Part shown: positions 19,655 to 30,143 of the stretch, one piece after another
Layout: every line of letters starts with the position of its first letter
Numbering within the stretch: position 1 is the stretch's first letter
Assembly: GCA_030372985.1 (NCBI GenBank)
Contig: JAUCQB010000140.1
Location: forward strand, 1 to 64,000
DNA: 64,000 nt
DNA from: Phycisphaerae bacterium
GTDB lineage: Bacteria; Planctomycetota; Phycisphaerae; UBA1845; PWPN01
Direction: 5' to 3'
Made by a program: the position numbers and the translations under genes
Notes under the pieces: generated by a model
What the model saw: only the letters and a program-made list of their open reading frames with translations
The model's database searches: none
Told to the model about the DNA's origin: nothing

Positions 19655-22540
19655 ATGAGTTCGGAACGCGGGCGTTATGACTTCGCCGCCATCGAGGCGA
19701 AGTGGCAGAAGTACTGGATCGAGCAGAAGACCTTCCGCACTCCCCAGCCGGGTGATGCGGATTTCGACCCGGCCAAGCCGAAGTTCTACGTGCTGGACAT
19801 GTTCCCGTACCCCAGCGGTGTGGGCCTGCATGTCGGTCACCCTCTCGGCTACATTGCCACGGACATCTGCGCCCGATTCCTGCGCATGCGCGGTCACAAC
19901 GTTCTGCACCCAATGGGTTATGACGCCTTCGGTCTTCCGGCCGAGCAATTCGCCGTCGAACACGGCGTGCCGCCGCGAGAGACGACGCAGAAGAACATCG
20001 ACAACATGCGGGCCCAGATGCAGCGCCTCGGCCTGGGCTACGACTGGGACCGCGAGCTGGCCACTACCGACGTCGAGTTCTACAAGTGGACGCAGTGGAT
20101 CTTCCTCAAGCTGTTCAACAGTTGGTACGATGCCGAGGCGGACGCCGCCCGGCCGATCGGCGAGCTAATCCACAAGCTGGAGCAGGGTACGCTTGCAGTG
20201 ACTCCGGACGGCGAAGTCGCGACCTGGCCGACCACCTCCGCAATCACGGGTTGCCCGGTCGGGCTGAGCAAGTGGGAGGAACTGTCGCCGGAGGAGCGCC
20301 GGGCCGTCATCGACGGGCAACGTCTGGCCTACATCGACGAGATCCCGGTCAACTGGTGCCCGGCCCTGGGGACGGTGCTGGCCAATGAGGAGGTCACCAA
20401 CGAAGGCCGCAGCGACCGAGGCAATCACCCGGTTTACCGGCGACCCTTGCGGCAGTGGATGCTGCGGATCACCAAATACGCCGACCGGCTGGAGCGCGAC
20501 CTGGACACGGTCGACTGGCCCGAGGCGATCAAGCTCATGCAGCGCAACTGGATCGGCCGCAGCGAAGGGGCGGAGGTCGACTTCGCCGTCGACGGCGCCG
20601 AGGAGGTCATTCGCGTCTACACGACCCGGCCGGACACGCTGTTCGGGGCGACCTACATGGTGTTGGCGCCGGAGCACGAGCTGGTCGCCCAGATCACGAC
20701 GCGGCAGCAGCGGGCGGCCGTGCAATCGTATGTCGAGGAGGCCAAACGCAAGTCCGAGCTCGATCGCACCGCCGATACCAAGGAGAAGACCGGTGTTTTC
20801 ACGGGTGCCTATGCGATCAACCCGGTCAACAACGAGAAGATTCCGATCTGGGTGGCCGACTACGTGCTGATGGGTTACGGCACCGGGGCGATCATGGCCG
20901 TGCCGGCCCATGACACCCGCGATTACGAGTTCGCCCAGAAGTTCAACCTGCCGATCGTGCAGGTTGTGCAGCCGCCGGGCGGCGAGGACTGGCGCGGCTT
21001 CGTCGGGGACGGCATCGCAGTCAACTCCGGCGAGTTCAATGGCCTGCCGACCGCTGACTTCAAGAGGCGGATCACCGCACGGCTGGAAGAAAAGGGTTTG
21101 GGCAAGGGGGCGGTCAACTACAAGCTGCGAGACTGGCTGTTCAGCCGCCAGCGCTACTGGGGCGAGCCGTTCCCCATCGTACACGACCCGAAGACCGACG
21201 AAGTGTTGGCGCTGGACGAGAGTGAGCTGCCCGTGGAACTGCCGGCGATCGACGACTATCGCCCCGAGGCCTCGGACGACCCCAACGCTCCGCCCGCGCC
21301 TCCGCTCGGGCGAGCGAAGGACTGGGTCAACGTGCGCGGCTACGTGACCGATGCCGGCACGGTCAGGCTGCTCAGGCCCGGTCAGTCTCCGCCGGCCGGA
21401 ATCGAAGTGCGGGAGTTCCGCCGCGAGTTGAACACCATGCCGCAATGGGCGGGCTCCTGCTGGTACTATCTGCGGTATCTGGACAACCGCAACCACCGGG
21501 CATTCGTCGATCCGCACATTGAGCACTACTGGATGGCTCCAAAGAGCCGTCCGGGAGCGCCGCCGTGCGGCGGTGTCGATCTGTATGTCGGCGGCGCCGA
21601 GCACGCCGTGCTGCATCTGCTCTATTCGCGGTTCTGGCACAAGGTGCTTTTCGATCTGGGCTGCGTCAGTTCGCCCGAGCCGTTCGGGCGGCTCTTCAAC
21701 CAGGGGTACATCCAGGCCTATGCGTACCAGGATGGTCGCGGCATGTACGTCGATGTTCGGGAGGTTGAGGAGCGGGGCGAGGGAAAAGACGCCCGGTTCG
21801 TGCGGCGATCCATCGGTGAGGTTCTTTCTCGAAGCCTGGGAAAGATGGGCAAGAGCCTCAAGAACGCTGTGGCTCCCGACGACATCTGCCGGGAATACGG
21901 CACTGATACCCTGCGGATCTACGAGATGTACATGGGTCCGCTGGAGGCGAGCAAGCCGTGGAATGCCCGTGACATCGTTGGCATGAGCCGATTTCTGCTG
22001 GCGGTCTGGCGGAGGTTTATTGCCGAGGACGGATCGCTGAAGGTGACGGATGCCCCGGCCGAGGATTCGTTGCGGCGCCTGCTGCATCGGACGGTCCGGA
22101 AAGTGACCGGCGACATGCAGGCCTTGCGATTCAACACCGCGATCGCCGCCCTGATTGAGCTGAACAACGCGATGAAGAGCGACTCGCTGCCTCGCGAAGT
22201 GGCCGAGCCGTTCCTCAAGCTGCTGTCCCCGATTGCCCCGCATCTGTGCGAGGAGCTGTGGCAGCGGACGGTCGGATCGGCCTGGCAGCGGTCCATCGCG
22301 TTCGAGGAGTGGCCGACTTATGACGAGGCCCTCTGCGTTGAGGCGGAAATCGAGATCCCGGTGCAGATCAGCGGGAAGGTCCGTTCGCGCATCAGGCTGC
22401 CGGCCGACCAGGCCCAGTCCGAGTCCGCCATGCAGGCCGCGGCCATGGCCGACGAGCAGGTCCGGAAGTTCCTGGCCGGCAAGACCGTCCGCAAGGTGAT
22501 CTGCATTCCCGGCCGGATGGTCAATATCGTAGCAAATTGA
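19655..22540 (+). CDS. leuS: Leucyl-tRNA synthetase
   Basis: [26 protein letters not shown] (HIGH region), [32 protein letters not shown] (KMSKS-type), editing domain. Confidence 0.97.
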   Translation: MSSERGRYDFAAIEAKWQKYWIEQKTFRTPQPGDADFDPAKPKFYVLDMFPYPSGVGLHVGHPLGYIATDICARFLRMRGHNVLHPMGYDAFGLPAEQFAVEHGVPPRETTQKNIDNMRAQMQRLGLGYDWDRELATTDVEFYKWTQWIFLKLFNSWYDAEADAARPIGELIHKLEQGTLAVTPDGEVATWPTTSAITGCPVGLSKWEELSPEERRAVIDGQRLAYIDEIPVNWCPALGTVLANEEVTNEGRSDRGNHPVYRRPLRQWMLRITKYADRLERDLDTVDWPEAIKLMQRNWIGRSEGAEVDFAVDGAEEVIRVYTTRPDTLFGATYMVLAPEHELVAQITTRQQRAAVQSYVEEAKRKSELDRTADTKEKTGVFTGAYAINPVNNEKIPIWVADYVLMGYGTGAIMAVPAHDTRDYEFAQKFNLPIVQVVQPPGGEDWRGFVGDGIAVNSGEFNGLPTADFKRRITARLEEKGLGKGAVNYKLRDWLFSRQRYWGEPFPIVHDPKTDEVLALDESELPVELPAIDDYRPEASDDPNAPPAPPLGRAKDWVNVRGYVTDAGTVRLLRPGQSPPAGIEVREFRRELNTMPQWAGSCWYYLRYLDNRNHRAFVDPHIEHYWMAPKSRPGAPPCGGVDLYVGGAEHAVLHLLYSRFWHKVLFDLGCVSSPEPFGRLFNQGYIQAYAYQDGRGMYVDVREVEERGEGKDARFVRRSIGEVLSRSLGKMGKSLKNAVAPDDICREYGTDTLRIYEMYMGPLEASKPWNARDIVGMSRFLLAVWRRFIAEDGSLKVTDAPAEDSLRRLLHRTVRKVTGDMQALRFNTAIAALIELNNAMKSDSLPREVAEPFLKLLSPIAPHLCEELWQRTVGSAWQRSIAFEEWPTYDEALCVEAEIEIPVQISGKVRSRIRLPADQAQSESAMQAAAMADEQVRKFLAGKTVRKVICIPGRMVNIVAN

Positions 22541-22620
22541 GCTGCAACCATCGGCCTCGGGCGCGAACCCGTGACTTCCGTGTGGGGCACCGAACTGCTA
22601 CAATGGGGCGGAGGTGCATC

Positions 22621-23271
22621 ATGCTGACACTTGATGCCAAGCACATCCGGGAGCTGCGAGAAGACCTCCAGCATCTTTCTCCGCCCTATCTGCTGCGCAA
22701 ATACGAGGCGACAATCGAGGACTACGAAGAGCTGGCCCACGAAGACCTGCGATGTGAGTACGTTGATGGAGTGCTGATTGTGCATTCATCCGCATCCGTT
22801 CAACATGAACAACGACTGATGTTCCTCGGAACGCTGCTCAACGCCTTCGCCTCGAATCGCAGCCTCGGCGTATTGCAGGGCTCGAACGCAGTGATGCAGC
22901 TTGGCGAACGGCGGTTTTGCCCGGACATGTCTTTTCTGGCGGCCGAGCACACAGATCGCATCCGCGGGACGCGGGTCGTCGGGCCGATGGACCTGGTTGT
23001 CGAGATGGTCTCCACAAGTACACGGGAGTACGACCTGGGCGAGAAGCGCGCCGCCTATCATCAGCGCCGGATCCCGGAGATCTGGTTCATCGACGCGGAC
23101 CACAAGCAGGTTCAGGTGGACATGCTCGAAGGCGAAGTCTACCTGACCAACACGTTCACCAACGGACGGTTCGCCAGTCGCATCTTGCCGGGCATTTCGA
23201 TCGAGGTAGACTGGTTCTGGACGGAGCCGCTGCCCAATCCACTGGAATGTCTCAAGATTGCGACCGGGTGA
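22621..23271 (+). CDS. Uma2 family endonuclease-like protein (DUF820)
   Basis: YEELAHEDLRCEYVDGVLIVHSSASVQHEQ...RRFCPDMSFL...GPMDLVVEMVSTSTREYDLGEKRAAYHQRRIPEIWFIDADHKQV. Confidence 0.85.
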   Translation: MLTLDAKHIRELREDLQHLSPPYLLRKYEATIEDYEELAHEDLRCEYVDGVLIVHSSASVQHEQRLMFLGTLLNAFASNRSLGVLQGSNAVMQLGERRFCPDMSFLAAEHTDRIRGTRVVGPMDLVVEMVSTSTREYDLGEKRAAYHQRRIPEIWFIDADHKQVQVDMLEGEVYLTNTFTNGRFASRILPGISIEVDWFWTEPLPNPLECLKIATG

Positions 23272-23355
23272 CGAGCACCTTGAGGCGGCAAGGTCTGGAG
23301 CTGATGAACGAAGATCGTCTTCGCCGCCGCGTCTGTAATGTGTGCCGAGGCACCC

Positions 23356-23925
23356 ATGCCCGTTGAGGTGGAAGCCAAGATCAAGGTGGACTCGCACGCG
23401 GCCGTGCTGGAACGGCTCTCATCGCTGCGAGCCATGCGGATCTGCCGGGTGTTGGAGACTAATCACATCTTCGACAATCCGGATCGTTCCCTGCTGTCGA
23501 GCGGACGCGGCCTGCGGGTACGCATCTGCCTAGCCGAGGACGGCAATGACCCGCCCACCACGTTGACCTACAAGGGGCCTCGCATCCAGGGGCCGCTGAA
23601 GACCCGCGAGGAGATCGAGATCGCAACGGACGACGGCGAGGCCTGCAAAGAGTTGGTCGAGGCTCTGGGCTTTGTCGAGGTGCTGTGCTTCGAAAAACGG
23701 CGTGAAACCTGGCGGCTGGGCGACTGCACGGTCGAACTGGACGAGGTTCCCCACCTGGGCCGCTACGTCGAAATCGAGGGGCCTGATGAGGCTGCCGTCG
23801 TGCAGGCCCAGCGGGCTCTGGGCTTCGGCGACTGCCAGACCGTCCGGCAGAGCTACATCTCGCTGCTGGTCGAGCATTGCCGCAAGAACGGCCTGGCGAT
23901 CGACCGCATCACCTTTGCTTCTTGA
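23356..23925 (+). CDS. Class IV adenylate cyclase / CYTH domain protein
   Basis: MPVEVEAKIKVD (ExExK), TLTYKGPRIQGPLKTREEIE, CTVELDEVPHLGRYVEIEGP. Confidence 0.87.
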   Translation: MPVEVEAKIKVDSHAAVLERLSSLRAMRICRVLETNHIFDNPDRSLLSSGRGLRVRICLAEDGNDPPTTLTYKGPRIQGPLKTREEIEIATDDGEACKELVEALGFVEVLCFEKRRETWRLGDCTVELDEVPHLGRYVEIEGPDEAAVVQAQRALGFGDCQTVRQSYISLLVEHCRKNGLAIDRITFAS

Positions 23926-23982
23926 AGTTGTTTTGCGGATACTGACGGCGGTTCGTGCAAGGATCACTCAACGTAGCAGACC

Positions 23983-24447
23983 ATGTCCGATACCAATGCG
24001 GTCAAATGGCTCCGATCCCAGGGTGTAACGTTCGAGGTGCTCGAATACACCTTCACCGAGGTGGGGGCCGACCATGCGGCTGAGGCCGTGGGCCGTCCGC
24101 TCGAATCCTGCTGCAAGACGCTGGTCGTCAAGGCCGTGGGCAAGTCCTTCTGGGTGGCCATCGTCCCCGGCGACCAGCGATTCGACACCCGCAAGATGGC
24201 CAAGGCGATCGGTGTGGCCGAGGCGGAACTGGCCGAGCATGATGAGGCCGAGAAGATCACCGGCTACCAGGTCGGCGGCATTTCACCGTTCGCCATGCGG
24301 CGCCAGTTGCCCGTGGTCATCGAGGACTCGCTGCTGGCCCTGGACAGGATCATCGTCAATGGCGGGCGTCGCGGAGTGCTGGTCGAGATGGCCACGCAAG
24401 ACGTCGTGCGTCTTCTCAACGCCAGGCCCGCTGACATCTGCGCGTAG
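23983..24447 (+). CDS. ybaK: YbaK/EbsC-type Cys-tRNA(Pro) deacylase
   Basis: CCKTLVVKAVGKSFWVAIVPGDQRFDTRKMAKAIG...GYQVGGISPFAMRRQLPVVIEDSLLALDRIIVNGGRRG. Confidence 0.88.
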   Translation: MSDTNAVKWLRSQGVTFEVLEYTFTEVGADHAAEAVGRPLESCCKTLVVKAVGKSFWVAIVPGDQRFDTRKMAKAIGVAEAELAEHDEAEKITGYQVGGISPFAMRRQLPVVIEDSLLALDRIIVNGGRRGVLVEMATQDVVRLLNARPADICA

Positions 24448-24520
24448 CACCCGGTCAGCTCACAACGGACATGGCCAAATGGCGTCGCCGGTCGCAAGCA
24501 TGCCCCTGCTCGATGACCGG

Positions 24521-26428
24521 TCAATTGGACAGCCCGGTGACCTCCGGAATCCACACGGTCATTTCGCCCGGTGCGCGGTTGTCCCAGACGCAGTAGGGCA
24601 CGGCGGTCAGCTCGACCGGTTCGGCCTGCGCCGGTGTGGGCAGATAGAGCTTGTCCTTCCAGTCGCGAGCCGGGTACTTGAGACCCCTGGCTTTGACCGT
24701 CAGGATACCGCCGAGCATGTCGGGCTCGAACTCGGTCTTGAGTTCAGAGTCTCGCGGCAGAACCAGGTCAAACACCTTGCCGCCGTTGTCGACCGCTTCC
24801 AGACAGAAGACCATCGGACCGCGTTGCAGGGCGATTCGCCCGCGGTTCGCGGCCACGTTCGGATGAGCCTGGATTCGCCGGACCGGCATCGGCATGTCCA
24901 TCTCGATTGCATCGCCGGTGTTCCACTGTTGCCGGATCACCGCATATCCCTTGTCCATGGTCGGGTTGGCGATCGCCGTTCCGTTCACACTGACCGTGGC
25001 CTTCTCGCACCATTCGGGCACGCGGAGGTTCACTGCAAACTCGGCCGGCGTCTTGGGGGCGACGTTGATCTTCACTCTGCCGTCCCACGGATACTTCGTG
25101 TCAACCGCCAGCTTGACCTCGCCGGACTTGAGCGGAATGGTTGCCTCGCCCGCCATGTACAGGTTCACCCAGATGCCGTCGTCGGACCGGGCATAGGCGT
25201 AGCCCGGCACCTGCGGCATGACTCGAACGATGTTCGTCGGGCAGCAGGCACAGCCATACCACGGCTTGCGGTGGTGCTCGCCCTTGCTCGATAGCGGGTT
25301 CACATAGAAATAGGTGTCGCCCTTGAGCGAAACTGAAGATGGAAACGCATTGTACAGTTCTCGCTCGAGGACGTCGGCGAAGCGGCTTTCGCCGTGCAGG
25401 ATCAACATCCGGTGAGCCCAGAACGCCAGGCCGATGCCGGCGCAGGTCTCGGCGTATGCCGAGTCGTTGGGCAGTTCGTAGGCCCCGCCGAAGGCCTCGC
25501 CTTCGTGCCGGGCTCCGACGCCACCGGTGACATAAAGCTTGCGCGTCACGACGTCGTGCCAGATGGTGTCGAGAGTCTGCAGATATTCTTTGTCGCCGAT
25601 GATCGCCGCGACGTCGGTCACACCCGAGTAGAGATACATCGCCCGAACCGCGTGGCCGACGATCTCCTTCTGCTGCTTGATCGGGATGTGGTCCTGAAGG
25701 TACTCCGACTTCGGCGCGGGCTTGGTGCCGCGGGCGGCGAGGAAGTACTCGGCCAGCTTCAGATACCGATCCTCGCCGGTCTTGCGGTACAGCTTGACCA
25801 GGCCCAGTTCGATCTCCTCGTGGCCGGGCACGCCGTGCCGCTTGTCAAAACCGAAAATGCCCTCGATGTGGTGTATGAACTTGCGGGCGACGTCCAGGAA
25901 GTCGGTCCTGCCGGTCGCGTCAGCCCAGGCCACGGCCGCCTCGGTCATGTGCCCGGCACAGTAGAGTTCGTGCATCTTTGGCAGATCAGTCCAGCGCTTG
26001 TCCGGCTCCATCACGGTGTAATAGGCGTTGAGGTAGCCGTCGGGCTGCTGGGCGGCGGCGATCCTGGCGATGATCGCGGCGATACGGGCCTCCATGTCCT
26101 TGTCCGGATGAGCGGCCAGGATGTGGGCCGCCCCTTCCAGCACCTTGTAGACGTCCGAGTCGTTGAAATAGGCGCCTTCGTACTTGCCCTCCATCTTGCC
26201 GGCCGCCTTGTCGAAGTTGGAGATCCGGCCGGTCTCCTCGCACATCTTGATATTGTGCGGCAGCGTGACCGTCCGGTTGACCTCAAGCCGCGGAGCCCAG
26301 AACGAATCGCTCAGCTTCACCTGCGTCGGCGACACCGCCTTTAATCTGGCGACCCCTGTCTCGCCGGCAGACGCCATGGACACCACGCAAGCCGCCGCCA
26401 CTGTCGCAAAGATCATCCTGAACTCCAT
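24521..26428 (-). CDS. Glycoside hydrolase family 127 (beta-L-arabinofuranosidase-like), secreted
   Basis: LSDSFWAPRLEVNRTVTLPHNIKMCEETGRISNFDKAAG; HGESRFADVLERELYNAF; KPWYGCACCPTNIVRVMPQ; start placed at MEFRMIFATVAAACVVSMASAG. Confidence 0.9.
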   Translation of the reverse strand: MEFRMIFATVAAACVVSMASAGETGVARLKAVSPTQVKLSDSFWAPRLEVNRTVTLPHNIKMCEETGRISNFDKAAGKMEGKYEGAYFNDSDVYKVLEGAAHILAAHPDKDMEARIAAIIARIAAAQQPDGYLNAYYTVMEPDKRWTDLPKMHELYCAGHMTEAAVAWADATGRTDFLDVARKFIHHIEGIFGFDKRHGVPGHEEIELGLVKLYRKTGEDRYLKLAEYFLAARGTKPAPKSEYLQDHIPIKQQKEIVGHAVRAMYLYSGVTDVAAIIGDKEYLQTLDTIWHDVVTRKLYVTGGVGARHEGEAFGGAYELPNDSAYAETCAGIGLAFWAHRMLILHGESRFADVLERELYNAFPSSVSLKGDTYFYVNPLSSKGEHHRKPWYGCACCPTNIVRVMPQVPGYAYARSDDGIWVNLYMAGEATIPLKSGEVKLAVDTKYPWDGRVKINVAPKTPAEFAVNLRVPEWCEKATVSVNGTAIANPTMDKGYAVIRQQWNTGDAIEMDMPMPVRRIQAHPNVAANRGRIALQRGPMVFCLEAVDNGGKVFDLVLPRDSELKTEFEPDMLGGILTVKARGLKYPARDWKDKLYLPTPAQAEPVELTAVPYCVWDNRAPGEMTVWIPEVTGLSN

Positions 26429-26520
26429 GTCGCACCTCGTCTGGCTGAAACAGAACCGCAGTCTCGCGAAAGTGGTAGGATATACGAAATGGTCGCGACA
26501 AGCGAGATTGACCTGAGTCG

Positions 26521-27696
26521 CTATGTCGGCTCGGCGGAGGGGCAGGCGAATCGCCGGGTAAGGCAACGGCCGATCCGGACGGCGTGGGCCACGAGGGGCC
26601 AGCCGGGGTGGCGGCCACGGTAGAGCTGGGCCAGGTGCGACCGGGCGGGCAGGAGCACGGCGCGCAAATAACCCAGCCTGAAACGGAGGCCGGGCGTACA
26701 GAGCATGTTCACCGCAAGGGCGGCCAGCGGATGCGTTGCGTCGCGCGGACTCTGGGCCAGAGCGAGCCGGTCCCTCCACCCGGCGCGACAACTGCTCAAC
26801 GCGAGGAGCGTTCGCCGAAGGTAAACGGAGGACTCGCCGAAGAGCCGGTCAACCTGCTCCAAGGCAAGGCGGACCGGCCAGCCGAGCTTCCACTTGCGGC
26901 ACTTGTCGGCCATCGATTCGACGTCCATGCGGTCGCCGTATCGATCCAGCCAGAGCTTCAGGTCATAGAGCCATTTCAGTTCTGCCGCATCATGGCAGGC
27001 TGCATGCACTGCCAGGTGAATGAGCATGTTCTCCACGTTGGGGATCTGCACCGTCAGCCGTCCATAGCTGACGGACATGGGCTCATCCCACATGGCGTCA
27101 TCCGGCAGCGTCACCGCATAGCGCAGCGGACGGAACGGCCGGACGTGCAGGTCGATCTTCACCTCCGGCCGGCAGGGGAGCAGGTATTCCCGTTCATAGT
27201 AGTAGCGAGGATAGAAGTCCTCGCGGAGCAGGTCGAGGCCCGGACGGCAGCCGACAGTTCTCAACGCCGCATCGGCCCGGCCGGCGTCAACAGGCCGTAT
27301 CAGCAGATCGACGTCCGTCATCGGCCGCAGCCCCGGCCCGTCGTAGAGCGCGGCGTTGAGCGCCGCACCCTTGAGTACCAGAAAGGCTACGCCGGCCTTC
27401 TGCAGGCATTCGAGGGCGGGTTCGGCTCTCTCCAGCCCATAGGCGGTTGCCGCCGCCACGTGTTGCCTGTAGGAATCGAGCTGAATCGCCGCCGACCGGG
27501 GAATCTCCACATCTCGGGCGGCCATGTTCCGCGCGACCGCCCCGCCCACACCCGAGGAGCAGGCGTGGTCCACAACCTGGCCCCACAGGCCGTTGCGCCA
27601 GAACGCCTCGACGACCATGAAAGCCCGGTCCGTGAGGCAATCCGCCACCAGCCGGTTGAGGCGATCGACAGGAGCGTCTGAGATGCCGTACGCCAC
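26521..27696 (-). CDS. PF14907-like uncharacterised nucleotidyltransferase
   Basis: AFLVLKGAALNAALYDGPGLRPMTDVDLLIRPVDAGRA; GTG start with GGAGG upstream, overlapping the previous gene's end region. Confidence 0.75.
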   Translation of the reverse strand: MAYGISDAPVDRLNRLVADCLTDRAFMVVEAFWRNGLWGQVVDHACSSGVGGAVARNMAARDVEIPRSAAIQLDSYRQHVAAATAYGLERAEPALECLQKAGVAFLVLKGAALNAALYDGPGLRPMTDVDLLIRPVDAGRADAALRTVGCRPGLDLLREDFYPRYYYEREYLLPCRPEVKIDLHVRPFRPLRYAVTLPDDAMWDEPMSVSYGRLTVQIPNVENMLIHLAVHAACHDAAELKWLYDLKLWLDRYGDRMDVESMADKCRKWKLGWPVRLALEQVDRLFGESSVYLRRTLLALSSCRAGWRDRLALAQSPRDATHPLAALAVNMLCTPGLRFRLGYLRAVLLPARSHLAQLYRGRHPGWPLVAHAVRIGRCLTRRFACPSAEPT

Positions 27697-27697
27697 C

Positions 27698-28654
27698 TTA
27701 TACCTCCGCCCCGGCTTGGCGGCTGAAGAAGGTCTCAACCAGGTCGCACGTCGTTGCGAGATGACCGCAGCGAAGGTGGTAGCAGCCAGCCTTTTCCACG
27801 ACGTCGGCCAGCAGATGAAAGCCCGGGGCCCGGAACTTCCCGAAGTTGAAAGAGCAGCGCGTCAGCTCGAACACCATGTGGGCCCGCGACACGCGTTCGA
27901 TCACCGGCGTGGTCGAGTGATTGACCTCGGGGAGAATGATCATTCCCACGCGGCAGCGGCCTGAAACCACGTCGGGGCGGATCTTGAGCGGATTGAGCAT
28001 GGCTACCCGCCCTTTTTCGCCCTTGTAGTAAACGCGGTCGGCATCGATCGGCAGTCGCATCCGTCGCAGGGTGTCGAAAGACCCGGCCTTGACGCACAAG
28101 GCCTTGGGGTAGGGCTCAACCAGCCGGGTGTCGGGATCGAGCAGAGCGAATTCATCGGACAGATAAGACCAGCCCCGGCTGAGCAGGGCGGCCGCCAGCG
28201 TGGTCTTGCCCTGACCAGGCTGCCCCGGACAGGCGATCGCCACCCCGTCGCGGGCCACTACCGAGGCGTGAATCTGCAGATACTGCGGTAATCGCGTGGC
28301 GACCATGGTGTTGATGGCCCATTCCACGTGGGGGAGTATCTCGTTCTCATTGCGGACCGCGAACAGGCTTTCGCCGTTGGCCACCACGTGGTAGTAGCGC
28401 CGCAGCGATCGCGCGGACCGCTTGGCGATGACGTCGATCGCGAACTCGTCTCCGGTCGGGCTCGCGACCGCGTAGGCTCGGTACAACTCGTGGAAATCAT
28501 CCGCAACGCCCGGCACAACGCTGGTCAGCGACACGGGTACCGGCCCGATCCGGTAATGGCGGACCTCGGGCTTGGAGCCGAACAGACTGAACACGGCCCG
28601 CGATGGGGCGGGGGCGGAGGCCTGTCTCGTGTTGACGGCGGCAAGCTGGGTCAT
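27698..28654 (-). CDS. HPr kinase-related (HprK-like) protein
   Basis: ASVVARDGVAIACPGQPGQGKTTLAAALLSRGWSYLSDEFALLDPDTRLVEPYPKALCVK. Confidence 0.75.
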   Translation of the reverse strand: MTQLAAVNTRQASAPAPSRAVFSLFGSKPEVRHYRIGPVPVSLTSVVPGVADDFHELYRAYAVASPTGDEFAIDVIAKRSARSLRRYYHVVANGESLFAVRNENEILPHVEWAINTMVATRLPQYLQIHASVVARDGVAIACPGQPGQGKTTLAAALLSRGWSYLSDEFALLDPDTRLVEPYPKALCVKAGSFDTLRRMRLPIDADRVYYKGEKGRVAMLNPLKIRPDVVSGRCRVGMIILPEVNHSTTPVIERVSRAHMVFELTRCSFNFGKFRAPGFHLLADVVEKAGCYHLRCGHLATTCDLVETFFSRQAGAEV

Positions 28655-28992
28655 GGGGCCGACTCGATCAATCCGTTCTCGGTCAGGCGTGACAGGGTGG
28701 AGCGAACATCGTCGCGAATCACGGCCAACGGGTGGTCCTGTTGGGTGTTCGGCTCGAACCCCGCCGCAACCTCCAGAGTGATGTCTTCAACATCTCGATG
28801 GCCGTTACAGCAGTTCCAGATGAACCAGGCGGTACGATTAAGGTAGTGGACCGCGTGGTGAGCGGGATCGTAGAGAACGGCCTCGTCATCGAATGCGCGA
28901 CAACAAAGGCCCTCGCGCCGAATGGGCTTCCAGCGTCGCTCGTCGCTTGGAGTGTTCATCCGTGAACCAGCCGACATCTTCATGGAATCCAT
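28651..28992 (-). CDS. PqqD-like peptide-binding (RRE) protein
   Basis: EAVLYDPAHHAVHYLNRTAWFIWNCCNGHRDVEDITLEVAAGF...LAVIRDDVRSTLSRLTENGLIESAP is a typical PqqD pattern; true start may be Met at 28959; 4-bp overlap with HprK-like gene. Confidence 0.8.
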   Translation of the reverse strand: MDSMKMSAGSRMNTPSDERRWKPIRREGLCCRAFDDEAVLYDPAHHAVHYLNRTAWFIWNCCNGHRDVEDITLEVAAGFEPNTQQDHPLAVIRDDVRSTLSRLTENGLIESAP

Positions 28993-29009
28993 CGGTCGCG
29001 TCAGTTACT

Positions 29010-29228
29010 TCACGAGTAAATTCGCGACGCGCACGCCGGACGCGGCCGTAACAGCAACACCACCGGAGATACATAGGCCAGTTTGCGCACCGAACAACCG
29101 AGGAAGCGGCGCCGCGTCCCGCTCGAGTCCTGCTTTTCGGAATCAGCAGCCTCTGAGGCGCCGACCTCGACCTGCGGGTCCTCCGGCTCGGCGGGGATGA
29201 AACTGCTTTCCGATCGACGATGATCCAC
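29010..29228 (-). CDS. Small putative precursor peptide (72 aa, GTG start) of the PqqD/HprK/nucleotidyltransferase cassette
   Basis: GTG preceded by GGGAGG at 7 nt; acidic N-terminal half then RRRFLGCSVRKLAYVSPVVLLLRPRPACASRIYS; directly upstream of PqqD-like gene. Confidence 0.55.
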   Translation of the reverse strand: MDHRRSESSFIPAEPEDPQVEVGASEAADSEKQDSSGTRRRFLGCSVRKLAYVSPVVLLLRPRPACASRIYS

Positions 29229-29383
29229 CCAAAAGCCTCCCATTCTCCTGACAACCTTCGCGCAGCGCACCGCTGCCCTCCACCATGGTTATCGGCCATT
29301 CTTCGCGGGGTATGGAGTCAAAAGACGAGAGCCCGAAGCCGCGTCAACAGGACGGTAAACCGCTCTGTTATCGGACTGTTCGA

Positions 29384-29938
29384 CTACTTCACGATCTTGA
29401 GGACCTGTCTGAACACTTCGGTGCCGGCCTGGCCCATCAGTTCGAAGGTGACGCTTTCGGTGGTGGTGACAATGGCCCCTGCCTGGCGAAGCCGTTCGAT
29501 GGCCGTGTCGCGGTCATGGGGACGCCGCGATCCGACCGCGTCGGCGCAGAGGTAGGGGGTGTATCCGAGCCGCACGAGGTCCAGGGTGGTCTGCATGACG
29601 CAGACGTGGGCCTCGATGCCGACGAGAATCACGTTGGGACGCCCAAGGGACGCGAGCTTCTCGACCACCGGCTCGACACAGGCACTGAAGCGTATCTTGG
29701 TGTAAAGCGGTGTGTCGCCAAGGCACTGGAGGAGCGTCTGGCAAGTGCGGCCGATGCCTTCGGGATACTGCTCCGTGACCACCATCGGCACCTCGAGCAC
29801 CTTGGCGGCCTCGATCATGCGGCGGCAAGCCTCGACCACGGCGGCGTTGTCGTGAATCGCCGGCAACAGGCGGTCCTGAACGTCAACAACCAGCAGGAGC
29901 GCATTATCCGGCCTGATCTGGCTGAGAGGGTTGGGCAC
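29384..29938 (-). CDS. Isochorismatase family hydrolase (GTG start)
   Basis: NALLLVVDVQDRLLPAI (D), VVTEQYPEGIGRT, KIRFSAC (K), VILVGIEAHVCVMQTTLDLVRLGY (C). Confidence 0.9.
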   Translation of the reverse strand: MPNPLSQIRPDNALLLVVDVQDRLLPAIHDNAAVVEACRRMIEAAKVLEVPMVVTEQYPEGIGRTCQTLLQCLGDTPLYTKIRFSACVEPVVEKLASLGRPNVILVGIEAHVCVMQTTLDLVRLGYTPYLCADAVGSRRPHDRDTAIERLRQAGAIVTTTESVTFELMGQAGTEVFRQVLKIVK

Positions 29939-30093
29939 GGCTCGTTTCCTCCATGGGTCGGCAACACTGTAGAACACCCATGGAGCACAGTCAACGAGTC
30001 GGGCAGGCGTCGCGCGAGGCGGGTGCATCCCTGGCATGGAATCGCCGGCAGGTCTCATCCGCTGTGCCGATCTCGACCGTACCCGACCTTCCT

Positions 30094-30143
30094 CACTGCT
30101 CACAGAGCAGTGGCACACCTTTCTCACTGCTCACAAAGCAGTG
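30094..30143 (+). repeat. Two tandem copies of hairpin repeat CACTGCTCACAGAGCAGTG + GGCACA
   Basis: 30094-30112 and 30125-30143, period 31; first copy a perfect 8-bp inverted repeat. Confidence 0.9.

Noticed and set aside
20165-22243. 692-aa minus-strand ORF
   Set aside because: Fully antisense to leuS, no recognisable domain.
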